A stretch of 64,000 nucleotides of DNA. It comes from Saprospira grandis DSM 2844. Lineage in GTDB: Bacteria; Bacteroidota; Bacteroidia; Chitinophagales; Saprospiraceae. The position numbers and the translations under genes were made by a program. This document shows, in pieces, positions 43,316-55,400 of the stretch. How positions within the stretch are numbered: position 1 is the stretch's first letter; the number at the start of each line of letters is the position of its first letter. The notes under the pieces were generated by a model. The model was not told the DNA's origin and searched no databases. It worked only from the letters and a program-made list of their open reading frames with translations. The DNA lies in the NCBI RefSeq assembly GCF_000275825.1, contig NZ_JH719942.1, forward strand, positions 3,574,391 through 3,638,390, given 5' to 3'.

Positions 43316-43350
43316 AAGGGGCAGCGAATGGTTATTCGCTGCCCCTTTTT
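43316..43350. terminator. Bidirectional hairpin past the trailer end of the CRISPR array
   Basis: AAAAAGGGGCAGCGAAT pairs perfectly with ATTCGCTGCCCCTTTTT around GGTT. As the array is read leftward on the minus strand, this would end the pre-crRNA about 80 bp past the last repeat and shield the tRNA. Confidence 0.88.
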
Positions 43351-43430
43351 GGGGTTTTTGTTTGGTCTGGGAGACTGTTCAAAATTTTGTGTGCGCTCTT
43401 TTCTGCGCCTAGGGGCTTTTCCTAGGCGAC

Positions 43431-46400
43431 TATAGCTTGCTGCTTCGCCTGCAAAGGGTTTAGTATATTGACGAACAAAGGTTTATCTTCTTCTGCAGGG
43501 TGTTTCAATGCTGCTTCGCCTGCAAAGGGTTTAGTATCTCATCGATGAGGTGGACAAGACTGCAAAGTCTTGTTTCAATGCTGCTTCGCCTGCAAAGGGT
43601 TTAGTATTTTCAACATCAACTCCGATTTATCGGAGATTGAAGAAAGTTTCAATGCTGCTTCGCCTGCAAAGGGTTTAGTATTAGCGCCCTACCAGTTTTG
43701 GATCGACATGTTCCCCGCAGTTTCAATGCTGCTTCGCCTGCAAAGGGTTTAGTATGAAAACGCATAACCCCCAGCCTCAACCCTAAAAAGTTTCAATGCT
43801 GCTTCGCCTGCAAAGGGTTTAGTATGAAAATGTACACATAGCCACATTTGCAGAATATGGTTTCAATGCTGCTTCGCCTGCAAAGGGTTTAGTATACAAT
43901 AGAGGCGGAGTTTAGTAATGCGGACGAGTGTTTCAATGCTGCTTCGCCTGCAAAGGGTTTAGTATAAAAGACTCAAGGTCTTTATCAAGCAGTTCGATGT
44001 TTCAATGCTGCTTCGCCTGCAAAGGGTTTAGTATCTATCCAAAATAGTATGTTTATCAAGTTTAGGATAGTTTCAATGCTGCTTCGCCTGCAAAGGGTTT
44101 AGTATATCATACCCTCGGAAAGGGAGCTAGAGGCTGTAAAGTTTCAATGCTGCTTCGCCTGCAAAGGGTTTAGTATAGGATATACAGGAAAGGACGTATC
44201 TAAGATAAAGAAAGTTTCAATGCTGCTTCGCCTGCAAAGGGTTTAGTATAGCTAAGCAAAAAGCGTTTCCACAAATCTTCATAGGTTTCAATGCTGCTTC
44301 GCCTGCAAAGGGTTTAGTATAAGTGCGACTTCAAGTCTCTTGATACAGAAGCGGTGTTTCAATGCTGCTTCGCCTGCAAAGGGTTTAGTATATAAATGGA
44401 GAAATCTATCTAGAAAAAGCTCGAAGAGGAGTTTCAATGCTGCTTCGCCTGCAAAGGGTTTAGTATAAACATCTAGGAGTTCCAGAGGAAGATTCTAATA
44501 TAGTTTCAATGCTGCTTCGCCTGCAAAGGGTTTAGTATTTAGAGAGTTTTAGATAAAGAAAAGCCGCCCCCCTATTTGTTTCAATGCTGCTTCGCCTGCA
44601 AAGGGTTTAGTATGTAACAGACGCTTTTCTTTCAAGCGTCGCCGCCGGTTTCAATGCTGCTTCGCCTGCAAAGGGTTTAGTATTAAATAACATTCTATCT
44701 GCACAGAAAGTTACATGTTTCAATGCTGCTTCGCCTGCAAAGGGTTTAGTATTCTCCTGAAGAAGTAATAAGGCTTTTCTTCTAGGCAGTTTCAATGCTG
44801 CTTCGCCTGCAAAGGGTTTAGTATAGGATGAGCTGGTATCATCTGTCTTCTCTAAGCAGTTTCAATGCTGCTTCGCCTGCAAAGGGTTTAGTATTCGCCT
44901 TATTGGACCGAGCGACAAAATACCCCAGTTTCAATGCTGCTTCGCCTGCAAAGGGTTTAGTATATCTTCATAGCCCTCACTTGAGCTTACCATAAACGGT
45001 TTCAATGCTGCTTCGCCTGCAAAGGGTTTAGTATAGATTAAAATCATACGCTCTCAAGCTGAGCCCTTGTTTCAATGCTGCTTCGCCTGCAAAGGGTTTA
45101 GTATATGGACTTAAAGGCGTCAAAGTCTTTAACGTCCAGTTTCAATGCTGCTTCGCCTGCAAAGGGTTTAGTATCTGCTTCAGGCGTATTAGTTTCAGCT
45201 CCAAGACTTGTTTCAATGCTGCTTCGCCTGCAAAGGGTTTAGTATAGACATGATTTAAGTCGTAAGGTAAATAATTACCAGTTTCAATGCTGCTTCGCCT
45301 GCAAAGGGTTTAGTATATAATTTCTACCCGTTCGATAAGAACTGCTTTCGCGTTTCAATGCTGCTTCGCCTGCAAAGGGTTTAGTATAGAAGCCTACGTG
45401 AACCGAAATTAAGATGTTCGGTTTCAATGCTGCTTCGCCTGCAAAGGGTTTAGTATTTATACTGTCGGGTTTCAAAACCGTATCCGTTCGGTTTCAATGC
45501 TGCTTCGCCTGCAAAGGGTTTAGTATAGAATTGGCTGCTAATTTTGGCGCTTCGCTAGAAGGTTTCAATGCTGCTTCGCCTGCAAAGGGTTTAGTATATG
45601 AGAGGAGGGTTGTACAGTATCTCTAAGTAGGCGTTTCAATGCTGCTTCGCCTGCAAAGGGTTTAGTATAATGGTAAACAAAAATTGGTAATCAAGAGTTC
45701 TGTGTTTCAATGCTGCTTCGCCTGCAAAGGGTTTAGTATTTGAGAAAAAGCGTGCTGAGGTTATCGCAGAAGCGACGTTTCAATGCTGCTTCGCCTGCAA
45801 AGGGTTTAGTATAAAGGCGGCACAGCTTGTCCTAAAGCTTCTTATTGTTTCAATGCTGCTTCGCCTGCAAAGGGTTTAGTATTTTGGAAACTCTCGCAAG
45901 AGAGTACGCTAAGGAGTTTCAATGCTGCTTCGCCTGCAAAGGGTTTAGTATTTTTTGTTCTTTCGACACCGTTGCAAGTGCCCAAGTTTCAATGCTGCTT
46001 CGCCTGCAAAGGGTTTAGTATAGTTTGCCAGAAATCACCTCACAGACCCGTTTTGTTTCAATGCTGCTTCGCCTGCAAAGGGTTTAGTATAATAACTTCT
46101 AATTACCTTAAAAGCCTGCGAATATCGTTTCAATGCTGCTTCGCCTGCAAAGGGTTTAGTATAAGAGATTTTATTCGTAATCCTGAAGAATGGCGTAGTT
46201 TCAATGCTGCTTCGCCTGCAAAGGGTTTAGTATTTTGGGAGAGAGTGGAAAAATCATCTTCATTAGAGAGTTTCAATGCTGCTTCGCCTGCAAAGGGTTT
46301 AGTATATCTCTAAGGCCTTGGGCAAGCTAGAGGCCGCTGGTTTCAATGCTGCTTCGCCTGCAAAGGGTTTAGTATCCTTAGAGTACTTCTTTTGTAGTGT

Positions 46401-49400
46401 CTTATAAGGCGTTTCAATGCTGCTTCGCCTGCAAAGGGTTTAGTATTGTATTGAAGCAGCGCATAACGCGCTTCATACAGAGTTTCAATGCTGCTTCGCC
46501 TGCAAAGGGTTTAGTATAGCACAGGCAGGAGAAGTATTCAGCTGCCGATAGTGTTTCAATGCTGCTTCGCCTGCAAAGGGTTTAGTATACGGTAAAGGAT
46601 TTTCTTCATTTCAAGTAGTAGTGTTTCAATGCTGCTTCGCCTGCAAAGGGTTTAGTATAGGGTCGTAAGGTCCATTAAGAACTTCTCCACCTGGTTTCAA
46701 TGCTGCTTCGCCTGCAAAGGGTTTAGTATCCATAAAAACCTTCAAAAGAACCACGAACTGATGATAGTTTCAATGCTGCTTCGCCTGCAAAGGGTTTAGT
46801 ATAGGAAAAAAACAGACAATGACTATCATTGTCAGAAAAGGTTTCAATGCTGCTTCGCCTGCAAAGGGTTTAGTATCCGAACTGAGGCAAACGACATTTC
46901 GGCAACCGTAACGTTTCAATGCTGCTTCGCCTGCAAAGGGTTTAGTATCCAAGGGCCGAAAGAAGGCCGATGAGGAGGAGCGGTTTCAATGCTGCTTCGC
47001 CTGCAAAGGGTTTAGTATAGAGCGCCAAGAGAAGCTGGCCGCCATCAATAAAGTTTCAATGCTGCTTCGCCTGCAAAGGGTTTAGTATTTTTTGATACAA
47101 TTACAAAAAAACTAAAAGAAGTGTTTCAATGCTGCTTCGCCTGCAAAGGGTTTAGTATATCTGCAAGACAGAAGTTAATTGAACTGGCATACGTTTCAAT
47201 GCTGCTTCGCCTGCAAAGGGTTTAGTATGTAAAAGAAGAGTTTCATACCTTGGCTGTATATCATGGTTTCAATGCTGCTTCGCCTGCAAAGGGTTTAGTA
47301 TCTGCTAAGCCTGCACTTACTGCAGGTGGAGATCAGCGTTTCAATGCTGCTTCGCCTGCAAAGGGTTTAGTATATAGAGGGCGTATCAAATACGACTCTA
47401 ATGAAATGTTTCAATGCTGCTTCGCCTGCAAAGGGTTTAGTATTGGTTTTAGGCCGGGATTATTTAAGAAACCCTCAAGTTTCAATGCTGCTTCGCCTGC
47501 AAAGGGTTTAGTATAGTCATAGTGATATATTACGGCATAGAGGTAAAAGTTTCAATGCTGCTTCGCCTGCAAAGGGTTTAGTATAAAAGAAGCAGCCGAT
47601 GCACTACATAACCTCAACGTTTCAATGCTGCTTCGCCTGCAAAGGGTTTAGTATAAAGCGCTGCTCACGCTCATACAGCTCGCCTTTTTCGAGTTTCAAT
47701 GCTGCTTCGCCTGCAAAGGGTTTAGTATCTGTAGGTGCATCAGTAACGATTAGACTGTTTTCATGTTTCAATGCTGCTTCGCCTGCAAAGGGTTTAGTAT
47801 ATCTGCAAGACAGAAGTTAATTGAACTGGCATACGTTTCAATGCTGCTTCGCCTGCAAAGGGTTTAGTATGTCGACGTCTACCATTGCTGTGATGTCTAA
47901 TGCTGTTTCAATGCTGCTTCGCCTGCAAAGGGTTTAGTATTCTATAGACTTGTAATATAATCTAGGGTTCTTATAGTTTCAATGCTGCTTCGCCTGCAAA
48001 GGGTTTAGTATACTCCCTTGACCTTTAATCTTTTAAAAGCCAAGTTGTTTCAATGCTGCTTCGCCTGCAAAGGGTTTAGTATATAAATAACGACATGTCC
48101 TTTGTAGGACCTACGAAGGTTTCAATGCTGCTTCGCCTGCAAAGGGTTTAGTATTGCAGTTTCTCCGATAACACCACCATCAGTGGTAGTTTCAATGCTG
48201 CTTCGCCTGCAAAGGGTTTAGTATTTTCATGGAATAATTTTTAATAAGTTTAATAAAGTTTCAATGCTGCTTCGCCTGCAAAGGGTTTAGTATATTCATG
48301 GAATGGCTAATAGTCGAGCTATCCGCAGTTTCAATGCTGCTTCGCCTGCAAAGGGTTTAGTATCGGATTTGTGCTCACGGATTACATCGTAATCCTCGTT
48401 TCAATGCTGCTTCGCCTGCAAAGGGTTTAGTATTATTTATTATGATGGCGGTTTACGCCTATCAGAATGGTTTCAATGCTGCTTCGCCTGCAAAGGGTTT
48501 AGTATTGGGAGCCTCAAGAATTAACAATATGTCTTGATGTTTCAATGCTGCTTCGCCTGCAAAGGGTTTAGTATAATTCCCCTTGGCTTCAGAGATAGCT
48601 TCACCTCCTGTTTCAATGCTGCTTCGCCTGCAAAGGGTTTAGTATCCTAATGTAGATGGAACAAGCGCTTGGCAAAAGTCGTTTCAATGCTGCTTCGCCT
48701 GCAAAGGGTTTAGTATCGGCTAAAGACTTACTCCCCAACTCAGCCACAATGGTTTCAATGCTGCTTCGCCTGCAAAGGGTTTAGTATTGAATATTACGGT
48801 ATGTCAGCTGAACGAATAATGGTTTCAATGCTGCTTCGCCTGCAAAGGGTTTAGTATAATGACCATCTTGGTCATAAAGGAATCGTTGGTAGTTTCAATG
48901 CTGCTTCGCCTGCAAAGGGTTTAGTATCACTTCCTTTAGCCCTTCTTTTTGCATCCAATCTGTTTCAATGCTGCTTCGCCTGCAAAGGGTTTAGTATCGA
49001 GACGTTTCAGCTTGTATGTTATCGGCCCACCGTTTCAATGCTGCTTCGCCTGCAAAGGGTTTAGTATCTTTAAGGCCTGCAATAGCGTCCTCAATACCCT
49101 TAGTTTCAATGCTGCTTCGCCTGCAAAGGGTTTAGTATTTAAAAAATAACAAATGAAAAAATTTTTAGATCGTAGTTTCAATGCTGCTTCGCCTGCAAAG
49201 GGTTTAGTATGCATGGGCCAAACTACATCCGTTCCATTCCTGCAGTTTCAATGCTGCTTCGCCTGCAAAGGGTTTAGTATTTATACTTCTCAATTGAGAG
49301 TATAAAAATTTTAACTGTTTCAATGCTGCTTCGCCTGCAAAGGGTTTAGTATCTAACACGGGCAAAGCTTATCGTGATGGGAACGGCGTTTCAATGCTGC

Positions 49401-52400
49401 TTCGCCTGCAAAGGGTTTAGTATAATTACAAGAAAACCAATTCATAACGGAAAAGAAGTTTCAATGCTGCTTCGCCTGCAAAGGGTTTAGTATAATTATG
49501 TAGATTTAAAGTAATCTTTATGGGTGACGTTTCAATGCTGCTTCGCCTGCAAAGGGTTTAGTATATCCAGTAGGTCAATTTGATTCAATAAAAGTTAGAG
49601 GTTTCAATGCTGCTTCGCCTGCAAAGGGTTTAGTATGTGAAAATTAATTAGAAAACTATTCAATCAATATTGTTTCAATGCTGCTTCGCCTGCAAAGGGT
49701 TTAGTATTCAATATAAAATGGATAGTCTACCTACTATCCAAGTTTCAATGCTGCTTCGCCTGCAAAGGGTTTAGTATTTTCCTTTATACATAGCTCTTGA
49801 GTAAGATGTCAGTTTCAATGCTGCTTCGCCTGCAAAGGGTTTAGTATCCGAGATCATGCAAGAATCTTAGTATCCTCTGTAGAGTTTCAATGCTGCTTCG
49901 CCTGCAAAGGGTTTAGTATTAAAGAGTTTCTTTTTTTTTAATTAAAAAAATAAAGTTTCAATGCTGCTTCGCCTGCAAAGGGTTTAGTATATATGCTAAA
50001 GACTGTAGAGAAACGCCCTGAGGAAGGTTTCAATGCTGCTTCGCCTGCAAAGGGTTTAGTATGGCTTTGCCGCTCTATTTTATGTGGCTGTATTGCCAGG
50101 TTTCAATGCTGCTTCGCCTGCAAAGGGTTTAGTATGGGGTGTTTTTTGAGCAAAGTTTAATTTGCACGATGTTTCAATGCTGCTTCGCCTGCAAAGGGTT
50201 TAGTATAATTTCATCAACAACAATCAAATCGTATTGTGTAAGTTTCAATGCTGCTTCGCCTGCAAAGGGTTTAGTATTCTAGCATAAATTCAGTGCGCAC
50301 CTTCCATTGGTTGTTTCAATGCTGCTTCGCCTGCAAAGGGTTTAGTATTCGCGAATACTCAACCCAGATTCGGGAGGCAGGGTTTCAATGCTGCTTCGCC
50401 TGCAAAGGGTTTAGTATCAGCGAGGCGCTAATCAAGCCTCGGGCTAAGATGTTTCAATGCTGCTTCGCCTGCAAAGGGTTTAGTATGGAGTAGAAGTTAG
50501 TCGAAACGCAACACGGGTTTGTTTCAATGCTGCTTCGCCTGCAAAGGGTTTAGTATAACGTAGATGCCACAAAGGACTTTAGTGCTAGCGGTTTCAATGC
50601 TGCTTCGCCTGCAAAGGGTTTAGTATATGAAATTAAAGTCCTCAGAATTGGTCATCCGCGTTTCAATGCTGCTTCGCCTGCAAAGGGTTTAGTATATATC
50701 ATTTCCATCAATAGGAAGGGGGGAATCTTGTTTCAATGCTGCTTCGCCTGCAAAGGGTTTAGTATTTGTCGGTTGGTTGGATGGAACGTCGTAAAGGTGT
50801 TTCAATGCTGCTTCGCCTGCAAAGGGTTTAGTATCGGACTTTGTGTCTGCGGAAGAGGAAGAGAAAAGGTTTCAATGCTGCTTCGCCTGCAAAGGGTTTA
50901 GTATGTAGCTGAAGGGATATATACCGAGCAAGCCGAAAAGTTTCAATGCTGCTTCGCCTGCAAAGGGTTTAGTATGCCCTAGACAATGCGGCCAGCTACA
51001 GCACAAACAAAGGTTTCAATGCTGCTTCGCCTGCAAAGGGTTTAGTATAGCGGCCACTGCTTGCTGCTCGGTGAAGACGGCAGTTTCAATGCTGCTTCGC
51101 CTGCAAAGGGTTTAGTATGCTTTAAATTGGAAGCCCTACGCAAAGAAGTTGAGGTTTCAATGCTGCTTCGCCTGCAAAGGGTTTAGTATAAGATTGCAAT
51201 TTTCAAATTTTGAATTTTGAAGCTGTTTCAATGCTGCTTCGCCTGCAAAGGGTTTAGTATTACCAATCCTTTTATAGGTAAATGATATGGAGTAGTTTCA
51301 ATGCTGCTTCGCCTGCAAAGGGTTTAGTATAGCCATCTACTGGCGCCGTGTATACGCCACTACTATAAGTTTCAATGCTGCTTCGCCTGCAAAGGGTTTA
51401 GTATATCAAGTCTTTAATTTTCCCATTTGTTTTGAGAAAGTTTCAATGCTGCTTCGCCTGCAAAGGGTTTAGTATATACCACTGTAGTTTTTAAATTAAA
51501 AAATGAACTGTTTCAATGCTGCTTCGCCTGCAAAGGGTTTAGTATTTGGTAAGCTTGCTTATGGGCTGTGAGTCGAAAGAAGTTTCAATGCTGCTTCGCC
51601 TGCAAAGGGTTTAGTATCTGCCCTCCCCCAACTACTTCTAATGGAAGTTTAGTTTCAATGCTGCTTCGCCTGCAAAGGGTTTAGTATTGGCTAGACCAGT
51701 TTGCACAATATCAAAGGCTTGTTTCAATGCTGCTTCGCCTGCAAAGGGTTTAGTATATAAATAAAATGAATCAAGTCTTTAATTTTCCCATTGTTTCAAT
51801 GCTGCTTCGCCTGCAAAGGGTTTAGTATTTGTAACTCTGACATAATTGAACACAAAGTTATGTTTCAATGCTGCTTCGCCTGCAAAGGGTTTAGTATTTC
51901 TCCATTATAAACACTACCGTTTTGAAGAAAAGTGTTTCAATGCTGCTTCGCCTGCAAAGGGTTTAGTATTCTGAAAAAGGTACGTGATAAATCTCATCAA
52001 TTTGGTTTCAATGCTGCTTCGCCTGCAAAGGGTTTAGTATTCAATTCGCTGATTGCCTAAACGGTACTGAAACTGTTTCAATGCTGCTTCGCCTGCAAAG
52101 GGTTTAGTATTTGCAGCAGCAGTTGCTGCCTGAAATTACAGTAGGTTTCAATGCTGCTTCGCCTGCAAAGGGTTTAGTATAAAAATTAGCTTTAGCGTCA
52201 ATAACTCGGTATTCTCGTTTCAATGCTGCTTCGCCTGCAAAGGGTTTAGTATAGCGTGGAAATGTCCTCCACGCTATGCCTAATAGCTGTTTCAATGCTG
52301 CTTCGCCTGCAAAGGGTTTAGTATTAGATTTTGCTCCAGTATAGCCGGAACCTCTGTCGTTTCAATGCTGCTTCGCCTGCAAAGGGTTTAGTATTCATAA

Positions 52401-55400
52401 ATTATATTTTTAAGAAAACTCCAAAAAGTTTCAATGCTGCTTCGCCTGCAAAGGGTTTAGTATTTTTTCAATGGGTCTTTTTTAGACACTTTAGGAGCGG
52501 TTTCAATGCTGCTTCGCCTGCAAAGGGTTTAGTATAGGAGAGAAAAGGCAAATAGGGGGCGTTAGGAGAGTTTCAATGCTGCTTCGCCTGCAAAGGGTTT
52601 AGTATAAAGAAAGGTAATAAGGCCAAGATAAAAGCGCTAGTTTCAATGCTGCTTCGCCTGCAAAGGGTTTAGTATCTATTCCGAATATATGGCGCTTAAT
52701 GCCATCGAGGTTTCAATGCTGCTTCGCCTGCAAAGGGTTTAGTATACATAAGGCTTTAAATTTAATAACCCAAACTTAGGGGTTTCAATGCTGCTTCGCC
52801 TGCAAAGGGTTTAGTATGTTAGTTTATCGTAACTTTTCTTTTTGATGAAAGTTTCAATGCTGCTTCGCCTGCAAAGGGTTTAGTATAAGTTATTTTAGTC
52901 CCTGTCAAGTAAGCGTGACACGTTTCAATGCTGCTTCGCCTGCAAAGGGTTTAGTATGCGGGCATAAACCAGCGGTAAGATAGTTCGGTTAGTGTTTCAA
53001 TGCTGCTTCGCCTGCAAAGGGTTTAGTATGGAGCAGTTTAACCTCATGCTCAGGAGGCAATACTGTTTCAATGCTGCTTCGCCTGCAAAGGGTTTAGTAT
53101 AGGGATTGCTTCTCATCAATGATCTCGTCATAAATGTTTCAATGCTGCTTCGCCTGCAAAGGGTTTAGTATTTAGATGACATCTTAGGGCAAGGCGAAAC
53201 GATCGCCGTTTCAATGCTGCTTCGCCTGCAAAGGGTTTAGTATGTTAGATAATCTTAAAAAACAATATAGCTATGGAGTTGTTTCAATGCTGCTTCGCCT
53301 GCAAAGGGTTTAGTATTATATTCTTCGCTTTGGCTGGGGCTGTGCTTGACGTTTCAATGCTGCTTCGCCTGCAAAGGGTTTAGTATTAAGCGTTCTAGAT
53401 ATTGGGCTTCTTCCTCTTTGCTGTTTCAATGCTGCTTCGCCTGCAAAGGGTTTAGTATAAAATTAATGGTGGTTAGCCGCAGTAATATGGGGTTTCAATG
53501 CTGCTTCGCCTGCAAAGGGTTTAGTATAGCGTTCGCCCTCCCAAAGTACATAGCCCTCGGCGTTTCAATGCTGCTTCGCCTGCAAAGGGTTTAGTATTAT
53601 GCAAATGAATAATGAAATAAGAACGGGTAGAAGTTTCAATGCTGCTTCGCCTGCAAAGGGTTTAGTATGGACAAGGAGCGCAGCGATGCGCAAACCGAGC
53701 TAGTTTCAATGCTGCTTCGCCTGCAAAGGGTTTAGTATTGAAAATATTTGTTGTTGAAGTAATGGGGTCGCCGTTTCAATGCTGCTTCGCCTGCAAAGGG
53801 TTTAGTATCCAGAGGGCCTTGAGTACTACCAAGCCACTATGGAGGTTTCAATGCTGCTTCGCCTGCAAAGGGTTTAGTATCCTTTCTACTTTCTGCCCAC
53901 TCGGCGTAGCGCTCTGGTTTCAATGCTGCTTCGCCTGCAAAGGGTTTAGTATTTACATTGCCCTTCTTAATGGCCGTATAAAGCGAAGTTTCAATGCTGC
54001 TTCGCCTGCAAAGGGTTTAGTATGAATGCAGCCGAAGCCATTGAAATGGCAAAAGGAGTTTCAATGCTGCTTCGCCTGCAAAGGGTTTAGTATTGTTTTA
54101 TAAGCCCCTGCCAAGGCTTTGGTTAAAGTTTCAATGCTGCTTCGCCTGCAAAGGGTTTAGTATTGAACCGCTGCATTATACTTGTCTATTTCTTCGCTGT
54201 TTCAATGCTGCTTCGCCTGCAAAGGGTTTAGTATTCATAAGCTATGATTTTACAACCCCCTCTCAGCAGTTTCAATGCTGCTTCGCCTGCAAAGGGTTTA
54301 GTATCTAAAAGACTTTTTTGGCGATATAGGTGTATCAGGTTTCAATGCTGCTTCGCCTGCAAAGGGTTTAGTATAGCTTAGGCCTTATCAATAAGGCCAA
54401 AAAAGAAGTTTCAATGCTGCTTCGCCTGCAAAGGGTTTAGTATTTTCTCCCGGCTTTATTATCCACACCTGATCAACAGTTTCAATGCTGCTTCGCCTGC
54501 AAAGGGTTTAGTATTCATATTCAAAATATTTCCAATATTTACATCATCAATGTTTCAATGCTGCTTCGCCTGCAAAGGGTTTAGTATTAAATGAGATCAT
54601 TTTTTGTTTTTAAAGTTAAAACGTTTCAATGCTGCTTCGCCTGCAAAGGGTTTAGTATTAGTCCCTCCCCACTCTCTTGGTGGTACTGTGAGTGTTTCAA
54701 TGCTGCTTCGCCTGCAAAGGGTTTAGTATAAAGCGCTATTTAAGCGCTACGCTGGTAACGTCGCGTTTCAATGCTGCTTCGCCTGCAAAGGGTTTAGTAT
54801 TAAAGCGCATAGAGCAGGACAGTAAAGGAGCGGAGTTTCAATGCTGCTTCGCCTGCAAAGGGTTTAGTATATTGGAATTCCCCTCTCCCTACGGAAATTG
54901 ACTGGTGTTTCAATGCTGCTTCGCCTGCAAAGGGTTTAGTATACTTTACCAGAACCTTATGGAAAATATTCTGGAGGTGTTTCAATGCTGCTTCGCCTGC
55001 AAAGGGTTTAGTATTCAGGTACAGGTTAGTAGCTCACAGCCCCATCAAGTTTCAATGCTGCTTCGCCTGCAAAGGGTTTAGTATACCTATGAAAAGTATG
55101 ACCTCCGGTCCTCATTGCCTGTTTCAATGCTGCTTCGCCTGCAAAGGGTTTAGTATACAAATAATGAGTAGTAAAAACAAAGGGCTAAACGTTTCAATGC
55201 TGCTTCGCCTGCAAAGGGTTTAGTATAAAAACGACGCAGGCAAAGCCGAGTTTATCGGCGTTTCAATGCTGCTTCGCCTGCAAAGGGTTTAGTATGAGGC
55301 TCTATTAGGTTTTTACCTTCACCAATAAAGTTTCAATGCTGCTTCGCCTGCAAAGGGTTTAGTATTTATATAACTGGATTAAATTTTTAGACTAATGAAC

